A stretch of DNA of 64,000 nucleotides from Methylosinus sp. PW1 (GTDB lineage Bacteria; Pseudomonadota; Alphaproteobacteria; Rhizobiales; Beijerinckiaceae). The notes beneath the pieces were generated by a model, which was not told where the DNA came from, ran no database searches, and saw nothing but the letters and a program-made list of their open reading frames with translations. The DNA lies in contig NZ_JQNK01000009.1 in assembly GCF_000745215.1 (NCBI RefSeq), forward strand, positions 1,054,001-1,118,000. The letters run 5' to 3'. Below are positions 8,325 to 16,852 of the stretch, one piece after another. The position numbers and the translations under genes were made by a program. Each line of letters begins with the position of its first letter. The first letter of the stretch is position 1.

Positions 8325-9605
8325 TTAGAGGGCCGCGTTCGCGCGCACGCTGTTCCTGGGCAGTGCGAGACGTCGCCAGAGCCACAGCGCGCAGATGGCC
8401 TCAGGGACGATCAGCGACGTATAGGTCAGAGGCGGCGAATCGGCCGCGAGCCCCAACGCCAAAAGAGGCACGGCGCAGGCCCAGAGCGCGACGCTGTCCG
8501 CTTTCGCGACCTCGGCGAAAGCTCTGCGCGACAGCAGCGCGGCCCTCGTCACATTGGCCGCGTGTCGAAGCGGTAGTGAAATGGCGAGCGCCACGATCAG
8601 GGACGACCACCAAGGCCCCTGCTGACCGTACAGATCACCGAGCAGATCGCGGCTTGTGAACAGCACGAGCGCAGCGAAGAAAGAGATGGGCGCGCCGCGA
8701 AGCCAAAGCGCGCGGACGAGCGGAGCGATGACGTCGTCCCCGACGCGCGCCAGTCGGAAAGAGAGAAAGCGCGTGAGCGCCAGCAACGGCGCGAAGACGA
8801 GGAGCATCAGCGTCTGTCCGGCGGCATAGGCGCTCAGCCGAGAAATGTCGTAATGTCCGAGCCAGGGGGCCGCGAAAAGCATGACGCCGGCCGTTACTGC
8901 GAAATGCACCGCGATAGTTCGCTGCGACTCCCATGCCGTCGAACGAAAGAAATCCGTCGTCCAGGAATAGCTCGGAATGTGGAATGGCGTCCCATGACGC
9001 GAAGAGAGGGTGCGCCAACACCATACGGAAGAGATAATCGCAACGACGAGCCCGCTCGCGAAGCAGCCCCGAAGCCCCAAGCCCAGAACGCCGATGAAGA
9101 GGAGATTTCCTCCGATCTTCAATGCGCCTTCGATCAGTTTCCAGCGCACGATGGAAACGCCTTCGTTCAGCGCGTGGAGAATGAGAATGGCGGCGTTGAC
9201 GGAGAAGCGCAGTGGCGTGGCGACCGTGTATAGGTAAATTGCCGTCTCGATCTGCGCGGCGACTTCGCCCTCACCCGCCGCCAGCGCAGCCAATCGCGGA
9301 TAGAAGACGAAGCCGAGAAACCCGCAGAACAGGCCGATGACCGCCGAGAGGCACAGCGCGCCGCCGATCACAGTCGCCTCGTCGGCTGCGCCTCGCCGCT
9401 GCGCGACGATCGTCGAGGCGACCGTTCCCATGGCTGTCATCAGCACGAGATCGAGCAGCGCCAGACGCGTGAGAAGAACATAGGCGCTCTGCGCGTCGCC
9501 TCCCAGCCACCCGAGCGTGACGATATCCACCTGCAGCACGAACTGCGTCGAGCCGATGCTGACGAGCAATGGCCAATATCCGCGCCAGAAGCCGCTTTCG
9601 ATCAT
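8325..9605 (-). CDS. mbnM: MbnM, MATE-family exporter of methanobactin
   Basis: A 426-residue polytopic membrane protein with about twelve hydrophobic segments, typical of MATE (multidrug and toxin extrusion) carriers. The N-terminus contains GYWPLLVSIGSTQFVLQVD followed by a helix pair. In methanobactin loci the MATE protein MbnM is assigned to export of the mature peptide across the inner membrane. The ATG at 9605 overlaps the mbnC stop codon by four bases (ATGA), so it is translationally coupled to mbnC; the open frame upstream of this start is mbnC sequence in another frame. Confidence 0.9.
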   Translation of the reverse strand: MIESGFWRGYWPLLVSIGSTQFVLQVDIVTLGWLGGDAQSAYVLLTRLALLDLVLMTAMGTVASTIVAQRRGAADEATVIGGALCLSAVIGLFCGFLGFVFYPRLAALAAGEGEVAAQIETAIYLYTVATPLRFSVNAAILILHALNEGVSIVRWKLIEGALKIGGNLLFIGVLGLGLRGCFASGLVVAIISSVWCWRTLSSRHGTPFHIPSYSWTTDFFRSTAWESQRTIAVHFAVTAGVMLFAAPWLGHYDISRLSAYAAGQTLMLLVFAPLLALTRFLSFRLARVGDDVIAPLVRALWLRGAPISFFAALVLFTSRDLLGDLYGQQGPWWSSLIVALAISLPLRHAANVTRAALLSRRAFAEVAKADSVALWACAVPLLALGLAADSPPLTYTSLIVPEAICALWLWRRLALPRNSVRANAAL

Positions 9606-10186
9606 CGCGGTATCGGCCGCCAGCCGGGAAAATGGCCGAGTCTGAGACTGGGCGTGAAGAAATAGCCGAACAGACCATCCGGCGCCGGAAGCGGCTCCTC
9701 GAACTCGAGGCGCTCCACCTGGTTCAGGCCGCAATAGACGCTGTCCATCTTCCAGCCGACCACCACTGCATCGATCAGAGGCGTGCCGATCACGACGCCG
9801 AGGTCGTCGACATTGCGATCATAGCCGAGCCAGCGAGCGGCGGAGGCCGTCATCATCGACAGTAATAGTTCCTCGCTCAGCCGGTCCCGAAACTCCGACT
9901 GCGCCAGCCATTGATAGACCCATAGAAAATAGGTCCAATCGAAGGACAGCTTCTCCTGTCTGGCCCAGGCCATGAAAGGATGGAAGATCGAGGCTCCGTC
10001 CGGGCCGGAGAGATCGAGCAGCAATGGGCAGGTGTCGAACAGCGTGTGCCAATAGGCGCGAAGGCTTATGTCGATGCGGATATAGGAACGAGACTCGCGC
10101 GGATAGGTCGCGAGCCGCGCAGGGCTCATTAGATCGCCGTAGAGATCGGCGTCGATTCTAGCTGGCGCAGGCGACAAGACCGGCAT
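9602..10186 (-). CDS. mbnC: MbnC, partner subunit of the methanobactin-modifying MbnBC complex
   Basis: A 194-residue protein matching MbnC in size, position and character: an N-terminal segment with YPRESRSYIRIDISLRAYWH, aromatic-rich centre (SFDWTYFLWVYQWL) and a C-terminal strand-rich part ending FFTPSLRLGHFPGW. MbnC binds the MbnA leader and forms a heterodimer with MbnB that turns cysteines into oxazolone/thioamide pairs. The start at 10186 lies inside the end of mbnB, a 29-base overlap that suggests coupled synthesis of the two subunits. No catalytic residues are expected in this subunit. Confidence 0.92.
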   Translation of the reverse strand: MPVLSPAPARIDADLYGDLMSPARLATYPRESRSYIRIDISLRAYWHTLFDTCPLLLDLSGPDGASIFHPFMAWARQEKLSFDWTYFLWVYQWLAQSEFRDRLSEELLLSMMTASAARWLGYDRNVDDLGVVIGTPLIDAVVVGWKMDSVYCGLNQVERLEFEEPLPAPDGLFGYFFTPSLRLGHFPGWRPIPR

Positions 10187-10991
10187 GCTCGAGCTCCTGA
10201 GTGCGGGGGAATATCTCGCGCAGACGCTGCAGATCGACTGCAATCGAATCATAGTCGATGTTGATGTCGCGCTCGTAAGTGATGGTCGCGCCCGGCTTGT
10301 CGAACGACGAGCGCATCGAGGACAGGAATTCGATCGTGTCCGGCGCCATCTCTCGATCATGCGCGTCGACGATGACATGAGGCGCGCTGAATGACTGCGC
10401 ATAGCCCGCGACATGAAAATGCTGCGTCGTCTCGATGATGTCGTTCCAGAGGTCGAGCGGCGCGCCGCAATTGTGCTGCGCGCAGACGGCGTTCGACGCG
10501 TCGAAGAGAACGCCCGCTCCGGTCTCCTTGGATAGGCGCCGATAAAAGGCCGGCGCATCCCATCCGCCCTCCATGATCGATGGAAAATTTTCGAGATAGA
10601 GGCGACGTCCGAGCAAATCCTGCCACTTCTCGACGCGCCGTCGAACGGCGTCGAATTGCGTCTCGTAATCAATTTCGCCGAGGTTGTAGAAGCATCTGCC
10701 TTCGTGCGTAAAACGTAGCAAATGGTCCGACACGTAGATCGGGTTCAATGCGTCGATGAGAATCCGTATCCGCTTCGCCAGCTTGCCGAGAACCTCGTCG
10801 TCACTCTCGAGAAATTTCGAGAACATGATATGAAATGCGATCGGGCAATCGAGAGTCGTCTCCAGCTCTTTTGGAGGGACATGGAGAAAATTGTCGATCA
10901 ATAGCTCACAATAGTCGATCTGGCGCGCCTTGATCATCCGCTGGACCATGTCGAGCGTCGCATTGAGCGTGAAATTGAAGCCGATCTGCAT
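10158..10991 (-). CDS. mbnB: MbnB, iron-dependent oxygenase that modifies MbnA cysteines
   Basis: A 277-residue DUF692/UPF0276 TIM-barrel protein. The expected metal ligands are all present: His54 (IAFHIM), His90 (VSDHLL), Glu134 (YLENFP), Asp164 and Asn167 (LFDASN), His191/His193 (QHFHVAG), Asp209 and His211 (VDAHD) and Glu240 (TYERD). With MbnC it uses iron and oxygen to convert cysteines of MbnA to oxazolone and neighbouring thioamide. The start at 10991 has GGAGG about eight bases upstream; the frame is open well beyond it but that is mbnA and promoter DNA. It follows mbnA by 79 bases. Confidence 0.95.
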   Translation of the reverse strand: MQIGFNFTLNATLDMVQRMIKARQIDYCELLIDNFLHVPPKELETTLDCPIAFHIMFSKFLESDDEVLGKLAKRIRILIDALNPIYVSDHLLRFTHEGRCFYNLGEIDYETQFDAVRRRVEKWQDLLGRRLYLENFPSIMEGGWDAPAFYRRLSKETGAGVLFDASNAVCAQHNCGAPLDLWNDIIETTQHFHVAGYAQSFSAPHVIVDAHDREMAPDTIEFLSSMRSSFDKPGATITYERDINIDYDSIAVDLQRLREIFPRTQELEHAGLVACAS

Positions 10992-11070
10992 ATCGAAACA
11001 GGCCTCCAAGAAAACGACCGCAGGTCTCGAGACGCCGCCCCCGGCGAATGCGACGGGGGCGGCCTGCCGA

Positions 11071-11169
11071 TCAGGGGCAGAGCGGGCCGCACATCGGGCA
11101 CGAGCTGCACATCGCGCCCAGACGACCGACGACCGGGAGAACTTCCTTCTTGGCGATCTTGATAGCCAT
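11071..11169 (-). CDS. mbnA: MbnA, methanobactin precursor peptide
   Basis: A 32-residue peptide, too short for most gene callers, preceded by a strong AGGAGG. The leader (MAIKIAKKEVLPVVGRLGA) closely follows the methanobactin leader pattern with the VLPVVGR motif. The core is MCSSCPMCGPLCP, with cysteines at core positions 2, 5, 8 and 12. By analogy with the OB3b core LCGSCYPCSCM, Cys2 and Cys8 would become the two oxazolone/thioamide copper ligands and Cys5 and Cys12 would form the disulfide. The leader, the following mbnB and mbnC, and the operon context leave little doubt about identity. I recall a near-identical peptide from Methylosinus but could not check. Confidence 0.96.
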   Translation of the reverse strand: MAIKIAKKEVLPVVGRLGAMCSSCPMCGPLCP

Positions 11170-11201
11170 TGCTTCCTCCTGAAAAGCGCCGAGTTGTGCC
11201 G

Positions 11202-11227
11202 GTCTGACTGTATTATACAGAATAGAC
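11202..11227 (-). promoter_or_regulatory. mbnA promoter: -10 box inside a palindrome
   Basis: On the minus strand a perfect TATAAT lies about 45 bases upstream of the mbnA start. It is embedded in the perfect palindrome CTGTAT-A-ATACAG (11208-11220), flanked by GTCT and AGAC arms at 11202-11205 and 11224-11227 (arms offset by one base). No convincing TTGACA sits 16-18 bases upstream, so the -35 function may come from the ECF sigma MbnI or an activator. A symmetric site over the -10 box is what a dimeric metal-responsive regulator would use. Both readings are inference. Confidence 0.5.
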
Positions 11228-11407
11228 AAAGCATCGCATCTGCGGCGATCAGCCATGCGACAAATATATAATGGCTTAAAATTCTCCAATTGCAATACAA
11301 AATCGCCGATTTTTCTCTTTTAGAGCTGAAAATAGTTGAGTGTAAAAAATATATACATTTCGTACGTAGTATAGATTGCATCCATACATGTTTGCGGTCT
11401 GCGCCTC

Positions 11408-11530
11408 CAATGGGCCGGAGACGCGCGCCGAGAGATCGATCCTGCGGCAGCGTCGCGCGTGATTATCGATGAGCTCTTCGAGCGTCGCGATCGTCCCGTC
11501 ATGCATGCAGCGCGGCCGCGCCACACTGTT
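11408..11530 (-). pseudogene. mbnH: Remnant of mbnH (di-haem cytochrome, C-terminal end)
   Basis: Downstream of mbnP, on the same strand, the frame reads NSVARPRCMHDGTIATLEEL followed by IDNHARR. The MHDG-x-IATLEE-x-IDxH block is the conserved C-terminal motif of the MauG/cytochrome c peroxidase/MbnH di-haem family. Nothing before or after it encodes the rest: there are no CxxCH haem motifs between here and mbnP, and the frame runs into AT-rich promoter DNA. MbnH normally follows MbnP. The simplest reading is that mbnH was deleted, leaving about 20-40 codons of its 3' end. The alignable part is short, so a similarity search should be run. Confidence 0.66.
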
Positions 11531-11589
11531 GCGGCGCGCTCGCCGCCGCGGCAATATCGGCTACGAGCGCGAGAGAAGCGGCGCGCGCT

Positions 11590-12564
11590 TCATTGCTTGC
11601 CGCCCACGATCTTCGCCGGCTTGGCAGCGCCGACCTTGAAGACCGGCGAGACGCCGGGCTTCGTCTGCTTGCCGGCGTCGCCAGCGCCTGGAGCGCTTTC
11701 CGCGAGATTGAGACCGAGCGCCGAGAAGATCGCCGGGCATTCTGGATCGTCCAGCGCGGTCATGCAGCCGATCGAGCCACCTTTGTCGACCAGAAGATCG
11801 GTGTTCTCGAACAGGCGCGTCAGATCGAATTCGACACGTTGGGTCTTGGGATCGAATCGGTCGAAGGTGACCGTGAAGCGATTCTCGCGCGCGCAGGAGA
11901 CGATCTCGCCCGTCGCGGGATTGCCCTTGCAGCCCGACGAGCCGAGATGCGTCATCCATATCCGCGTCTTGGAGCCGTCGGACTTGGTGATGTACGGCGC
12001 GGGCGGAATGACTTCCACGAGAAGAAATTTGCGGCCGGCCTGCCAGTTCCAGGCCATGGCGGCGATGTCGAGCGGCGGGGCCGCGGTTTCCGTGCTCGAA
12101 TGATTGAGCGCGATGATCTTGCCGTCCGCCACGCCCTGGACCGGCACGCCGATCGAGAACTCGAGTCCTGCATAGGCGCCAGCCGGCGCGGTTCCGTCGA
12201 CCGTCGTGTTCTTTGCGGGATTGGTGTCGGTGCAAGGCGTGTTGCCGCCGCGCGCGTCCTTGAAGTCGAGCAGAGCGACGCCGGCATATTGCCAGTCGTT
12301 CTGCGTGAGAGCGACGGGCGTGCGCACGCCCTTTGCATCGATGAGCTTCACATCGTGAATATAGAAGCGGGCGTCGTGCAGCTTCGTCTCGAGACGGCCG
12401 CTTCCGAGATTGGGCAGCGGCGCAGCGCAACCGACGTCCTTGCCGTCCGCCGTCAGCGCGAAGCGAAGCGTCACCGCCTGGTCCCGCGCCGCGGCGCTGT
12501 GACAGACGCCAACCGTGAGAGCTGCGATCAGCAGCGCCGCGAGCTTCGACTTTTGTTCCCGCAT
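11590..12564 (-). CDS. mbnP: MbnP, copper-binding periplasmic protein
   Basis: A 324-residue protein with a signal peptide (about residues 1-27) and the MbnP-family pattern ('metallo-mystery pair', four-Cys motif protein): DARFYIHDVKLID near residue 65, THLGSSGCKGNPATGEIV SC near 205-224, and DKGGSIGCMTALDDPECPAI near 260-280. Cysteines are at 46, 111, 212, 224, 267 and 276, and MAWNW near 170 offers tryptophans. In characterised pairs the di-haem protein MbnH oxidises a tryptophan of MbnP to kynurenine, creating a copper site. Here the partner gene is reduced to a remnant just downstream. A Lys/Ala/Pro-rich C-terminal tail is unusual. The gene follows mbnT by 67 bases. Confidence 0.88.
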   Translation of the reverse strand: MREQKSKLAALLIAALTVGVCHSAAARDQAVTLRFALTADGKDVGCAAPLPNLGSGRLETKLHDARFYIHDVKLIDAKGVRTPVALTQNDWQYAGVALLDFKDARGGNTPCTDTNPAKNTTVDGTAPAGAYAGLEFSIGVPVQGVADGKIIALNHSSTETAAPPLDIAAMAWNWQAGRKFLLVEVIPPAPYITKSDGSKTRIWMTHLGSSGCKGNPATGEIVSCARENRFTVTFDRFDPKTQRVEFDLTRLFENTDLLVDKGGSIGCMTALDDPECPAIFSALGLNLAESAPGAGDAGKQTKPGVSPVFKVGAAKPAKIVGGKQ

Positions 12565-12631
12565 CGTTCGTCACTCCTTCCAGATAGGCTCGCACTCTCG
12601 TTTCAGTCGGCCGCCAAATTCGCAAACAGAC

Positions 12632-15187
12632 TTAGAACTCCACGCGCAGAGAGCCGAGGAAAGTGCGCGGCGTTCCGGTCTGGATGGTGTAGCGGTCGTA
12701 AGACGCAGGAAAATACCTCGCATCGCCGATGTTCTTCACATTCAGCTGACCCGTGACGGTGAGGCCGGCGATCTGCGTCGTGTAGGAGATCATTCCGTTG
12801 ACGATCGCATAGCCCGGCACGACGAAGGAATTCGCATTGTCGCCGAGATAGCTCTCGGAGACCGACACGCCGGCTCCAAGACCAAGGCCGCGGAAAGCGC
12901 CGTCCGCGTCATATTTTATCCAGAGATTTCCGTAATTGCGCGGGCTTCCCGCCAGCTTCTTTCCGGTGACGGCGAGCTGGGTCGTGATGAGCGTGAGTGG
13001 ATTATAGGAGGGCGATCCCTCCACGGTGCGCACATCGTCATGCGTATAATTGGCGATCACGCTCCAATTGTCGTCGATGCGGCCGGTCAGATCGAATTCG
13101 AAGCCCTGGCTGCGGGCCTTGCCGATCAGCAGCGTGTTTCGCGTGTTCGTCGGATCGGTATAGGGGACATTGGACTTGACGATGTCGAAATAGGCCATCG
13201 TCAGCGAGAGGCGCTTGTCGAGGAGCTCCGCCTTGACGCCTGCTTCATATTGCTCGCCTTTCTGCGGAGCCAGAGGCGCGAGATTTTGCGTCGTGCCGTT
13301 GTTCGCGCCGAAGGACTGCGTAAAATCGCCGAACAGCGAAAGCCAGGGAAGCGGCTGGTAGACGACGCCGACGCGCGGGCTGAAGGCGTTGGAGTAGACA
13401 TTCACATAAGAGGCGCGCGCGGCATAGTCGGACGCGCCGATCTTGTTCGAGCCCGTTTCCGTCCAGTCGTAGCGGCCGCCGAGCAGCACATGTACCGAAT
13501 CGTCGAAGAAGGAGAGCATGTCCTGGCCGTAGACGCCGGTCCATTTCTGACCCGCCGCGCCGTAGCTGGCGGTCCCTCGATAGGGGTTCTCGGGCAGCCA
13601 ATAAGTGGGCGCATAAATATTGATCGCTCTGATCGGGCTGAAGAAATAGGTGAGGTTCACGGGCAGGTAGGTCCCGAAATAATCATATCCGAGCAGCACG
13701 GAATGCTCGATCGGCCCGGTCGTGAAACGGCCCTTCAGATCGACATTGGCGCCGAAGCTGTCCTCGCCATAGCCGGGCAAAAAATTCACGACACGGTTCA
13801 TCACGCCCGTCGCCTGATTGACGCCCGTTATCGAGAGATTCTCGTTTCGCGTGTCGATATGGTAATAGCTGAGCCGATTCGTCAGGCTCCAGCCGGGAAG
13901 AAATTCGTAAGTGGCGTCATAGGCGATGCGCTTGCGCTCGAAGTGGTTCGGCGTCGATTTCATAATGGACGGCTCGCCCAAATATCGGCTCACCGGAATA
14001 TTGGCCGGAGCGCCGCCGATCGCAGGGAAGGTCGGATAATCGTCGACATAGGTCTTGTTCTGATATTCGAAATCGATGTTCATCTTGAACTGCTCGACCG
14101 GACGAATCGAGATCGTCGGCGCGATGAAGAGATTTCGATCGGTCACGAAATTGCGGTAGGAATCGGTGCTGTAGAATTCGCCGTTGAAGCGGTAGAGAAC
14201 GCTCTTCTCGTCGTTCAGCGGCCCGGTGACGTCGAGGGTCGTTCGTGTCCCGCCGAAGGATTTCACCTGCTGCTGCAATGAATAATAGGGCGTCTCGAGC
14301 GGTCGCTTGACGACCAGATTGATGATGCCGCCGGGTTCGCCTCTGCCGAACAGCATGGCGGCCGGACCTTTCAGCACTTCGATCGCTTGCAGATTCGTCG
14401 TGTCGAGATTGCGCAGCCTATATTCCATCAGCCCGTTCTTGTAGACGTTGCCGACGGTATTGTAGAAGCCGCGAACCTTGAACAGCTCGATGCCGCTGAT
14501 GCCCTGCGTGACGCCGCTGACATTGGAGAGCAAGGCGTCGTTGACGGAAATCGCCTGCTGATCGTCCATCGTCTGGCGCGTCACCACCTCGACCGCGATC
14601 GGCGTCTTCAGCAGCGGCGTGTCCGTCTTCAGCGTCGAGGGCGCGCTGATGGCGTTGTAGCCGGTGTGCCGATCTCCCGGCCCTTGGCTACCTGCGCCCG
14701 AGCCGGGGCGGCTTGTCGGACGATTGGGCTCGGAGCCGATATCGATCGTCGGCAGAGGCGTGGCGCCGCCAGCGCTCGCATCATTGCGGGTGTCGCCCGA
14801 TTGAGCCAGGACGATCAGCACCGACTTGCCGTTGGGAGACAGCGCGTAGCTCAGCCCCGTTCCCGACAGGACTTCCGACAGCGCCGCCGCGAGACTATGC
14901 GATCCCGAGACGCCTCTCGTCCGATACGAGCGGGTCAAGCGCGAGTCATAGACGATGCGCACGCCGCTCGCGTCAGCGACGCTGTTGAGCGCAGTCGAGA
15001 TGGGGCCGGCCGGAATGTCGTAGCTTCGCACGATCTCCGCGATTTCCTTCTGCGGCATCTGCGCATGCGCTTCGGCGCGATCCGCGTTCGATCCGAATGC
15101 GAGAGCGCCCATCGCGGTCAGGATGGCCGTCGCCCCCATCATCCCACCCTTCGCTGACTTGCTGCCGTGAGGAATCCGATCCGACAT
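12632..15187 (-). CDS. mbnT: MbnT, TonB-dependent receptor for copper-methanobactin
   Basis: An 851-residue outer-membrane transducer. It has an N-terminal signal region (to about residue 44), a secretin/TonB short N-terminal (STN) domain (about 52-128) used to signal to an anti-sigma factor, a short linker with a TonB-box-like LPTIDIGSE, a plug domain (ETPIAVEVVTRQTMDDQQ region to about 300) and a 22-strand barrel ending in a terminal Phe (SLRVEF). Transducers with an STN domain work with FecI/FecR-type regulators, matching mbnI and mbnR immediately upstream. The start at 15187 was preferred to the open frame to 15526 because it leads directly into the signal region. Confidence 0.92.
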   Translation of the reverse strand: MSDRIPHGSKSAKGGMMGATAILTAMGALAFGSNADRAEAHAQMPQKEIAEIVRSYDIPAGPISTALNSVADASGVRIVYDSRLTRSYRTRGVSGSHSLAAALSEVLSGTGLSYALSPNGKSVLIVLAQSGDTRNDASAGGATPLPTIDIGSEPNRPTSRPGSGAGSQGPGDRHTGYNAISAPSTLKTDTPLLKTPIAVEVVTRQTMDDQQAISVNDALLSNVSGVTQGISGIELFKVRGFYNTVGNVYKNGLMEYRLRNLDTTNLQAIEVLKGPAAMLFGRGEPGGIINLVVKRPLETPYYSLQQQVKSFGGTRTTLDVTGPLNDEKSVLYRFNGEFYSTDSYRNFVTDRNLFIAPTISIRPVEQFKMNIDFEYQNKTYVDDYPTFPAIGGAPANIPVSRYLGEPSIMKSTPNHFERKRIAYDATYEFLPGWSLTNRLSYYHIDTRNENLSITGVNQATGVMNRVVNFLPGYGEDSFGANVDLKGRFTTGPIEHSVLLGYDYFGTYLPVNLTYFFSPIRAINIYAPTYWLPENPYRGTASYGAAGQKWTGVYGQDMLSFFDDSVHVLLGGRYDWTETGSNKIGASDYAARASYVNVYSNAFSPRVGVVYQPLPWLSLFGDFTQSFGANNGTTQNLAPLAPQKGEQYEAGVKAELLDKRLSLTMAYFDIVKSNVPYTDPTNTRNTLLIGKARSQGFEFDLTGRIDDNWSVIANYTHDDVRTVEGSPSYNPLTLITTQLAVTGKKLAGSPRNYGNLWIKYDADGAFRGLGLGAGVSVSESYLGDNANSFVVPGYAIVNGMISYTTQIAGLTVTGQLNVKNIGDARYFPASYDRYTIQTGTPRTFLGSLRVEF

Positions 15188-15297
15188 CTCGTTTTGGTCC
15201 TGTCCCGTCTCCAGGCGGCAGGCGCCGCGCCTCCCACTCAGACAAGGACGAACCGACCCCTCCCACGGGGAGGTCGACGAGCAAAAAAAATCCTCTT

Positions 15298-16287
15298 CTA
15301 TCCCGTGAGCACGACGAGATAGCCGAGATCGAGAGCGCGAAGGCCGAGAGCCTTCTCGATCGCGGAGATGGCGGCGATCGGATCCGCCGCGTCGAACACG
15401 CCGCTCACGCGCCTTTCTCGGATCGATGGATCGAGAATGAGAATATATCCGCTCAGATAATGTCCGAGCACAGAGACGACCTCGGCGAGCGGCTTGTCGT
15501 CGAAAATCAGCTTTCCGCGACGCCATGCGGCGACATGGTCGACTTGCACCCGGTATGGATCGACCGCGGCGACGCCCGGCCCGAAAGCGCTCTGCTCGCC
15601 TTCATCGACGATGATCGCCGGGCCGCCCGTCATGACGCGCACCCGATGCTGCGCGACAGTGATCTCCGTTCGCTCCCCCGTGGTCGAGATGTCGAAGCTC
15701 GTGCCGAGAGCCGTCACCGAGCCGCGGGCGACCAGAACGGAAAAGGGCCTGCCGGCGTCCGGCGCGACGTCGAACCAAGCCTCGCCCTTCAGCAGGGTCA
15801 CATTTCGCTTGCCTTCGTCGAAATCGAGCGAGATGGCCGAGCGAGGGCCGAGCTCGATCCGCGATCCATCGACGAGCCGAATGGTCCGCGTCTCCGCGAC
15901 GCCGGTGCGGGTCTGCGCCCTCAACATGATCCAGGCGTCGTCGAAAAAGACATAGGATAACAGCGTTATGGCCAGCCCCGCGAGGACGGTGGCGACGCGA
16001 ACGCGCCGCGATCGGCGCGGCGGCGGCACTTCGAAGGCGTCTATGAGCGGCCGCAGATCTTCGAGATCGCCCCAGATGCGGCAAACCTTCTCGAATGCCT
16101 CGCGGTTGGCCGGCTCATGCGTCAGCCAAATGACGAACGCCTCGCGCTCCTGCGGAGTCGGAGCGCGACTGTCGAGGCGCGTCCACCATTCGATGGCCGC
16201 TCTCCGACGGTTCGCCCGATCACGGGGAGCGTCATCCTCCTCCATCGCCGCGCCAATCTGCCTCTCATAGGGCGTTATCGCCGCCAT
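15298..16287 (-). CDS. mbnR: MbnR, FecR-like anti-sigma factor
   Basis: A 329-residue protein with an N-terminal cytoplasmic DUF4880-like region (WWTRLDSRAPTPQEREAFVIW), one transmembrane helix (about 97-117), and a periplasmic FecR domain with GEAWFDVAPDAGRPFSVLV and ALGTSFDIS. A C-terminal segment with AWRRGKLIFDDKPLAEVV resembles an extra STN-like domain. Such proteins hold or activate their sigma factor in response to the loaded TonB receptor. It lies 64 bases after mbnI and 110 bases before mbnT, consistent with one operon. The FecR core closely resembles that of the second module at 30187-31131. Confidence 0.9.
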   Translation of the reverse strand: MAAITPYERQIGAAMEEDDAPRDRANRRRAAIEWWTRLDSRAPTPQEREAFVIWLTHEPANREAFEKVCRIWGDLEDLRPLIDAFEVPPPRRSRRVRVATVLAGLAITLLSYVFFDDAWIMLRAQTRTGVAETRTIRLVDGSRIELGPRSAISLDFDEGKRNVTLLKGEAWFDVAPDAGRPFSVLVARGSVTALGTSFDISTTGERTEITVAQHRVRVMTGGPAIIVDEGEQSAFGPGVAAVDPYRVQVDHVAAWRRGKLIFDDKPLAEVVSVLGHYLSGYILILDPSIRERRVSGVFDAADPIAAISAIEKALGLRALDLGYLVVLTG

Positions 16288-16351
16288 TGATCCACTACTT
16301 TAGCAGGACGGACGCCGACCGCGATATAAGGTGAGGTCTCGAGACGAAAAT

Positions 16352-16852
16352 TTAGTCGAGCGCCGCATGGCACCTCTCCAGCGCCAGCCGCAGATGCTTG
16401 AGGACCATGTTTCGGGAAATGCCGAGCCGCTGCGCTATTTCGTCCGGCGAAAGATCATGGAAGCGACGTAAGATGAAGACTTCCCGACACTTGGGGGGCA
16501 GGCCTTTCATCGCGGCGTATAGCAAGCGGGCGCTTTCCTTCGCCTCGCAGACTTGTGACGGATCGAGCCCGGTCTCGGCGATCTCGGCCGGGATGTCGCC
16601 TGGCGCGACGTGCTTGGCCATGCACTTGGAATGACGGGAGAAGTCGCGCGCGAGATTGATCGCCGTCGTTCGTAGATAGGCGTCCTCGTCGGCGATCGGT
16701 CCGGCCTCCCGACGCCGCAGCATCCGCACAAAGGTCTCTTGTAGAAGATCGAAAGCGTCCTCGTAGCCGACACGACGCGTCAGACAGTCGAGAAGATCGC
16801 GCTTGTTGCGCTCGAAGAGCTCGCCGATCGAACGGCCATTGGTTCTGAACAT
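16352..16852 (-). CDS. mbnI: MbnI, ECF sigma factor (FecI-like)
   Basis: A 166-residue ECF sigma factor. Region 2 carries DAFDLLQETFVRMLRR and AYLRTTAINLARDFSRH; region 4 carries LPPKCREVFILRRFHDLSPD then EIAQRLGISRNMVLKHL, a helix-turn-helix. MbnI directs transcription of methanobactin genes when the receptor/anti-sigma pair signals. The ATG at 16852 was preferred over the open frame to 16909; its ribosome binding site (GGAAG) is weak. It is 107 bases downstream of a DUF2946-like gene on the same strand. Target promoters cannot be defined from this sequence alone. Confidence 0.9.
   Translation of the reverse strand: MFRTNGRSIGELFERNKRDLLDCLTRRVGYEDAFDLLQETFVRMLRRREAGPIADEDAYLRTTAINLARDFSRHSKCMAKHVAPGDIPAEIAETGLDPSQVCEAKESARLLYAAMKGLPPKCREVFILRRFHDLSPDEIAQRLGISRNMVLKHLRLALERCHAALD

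Noticed and set aside
11290..11472. 60-residue plus-strand frame in the mbnA-mbnP interval as a small peptide gene
   Set aside because: TTG start without ribosome binding site, antisense to the mbnH relic, no resemblance to known peptides.
11276..11554. 92-residue minus-strand open frame as an intact gene between mbnP and mbnA
   Set aside because: Only a central stretch resembles the MbnH C-terminus; the rest is AT-rich promoter DNA. I treat it as a relic, not a gene.
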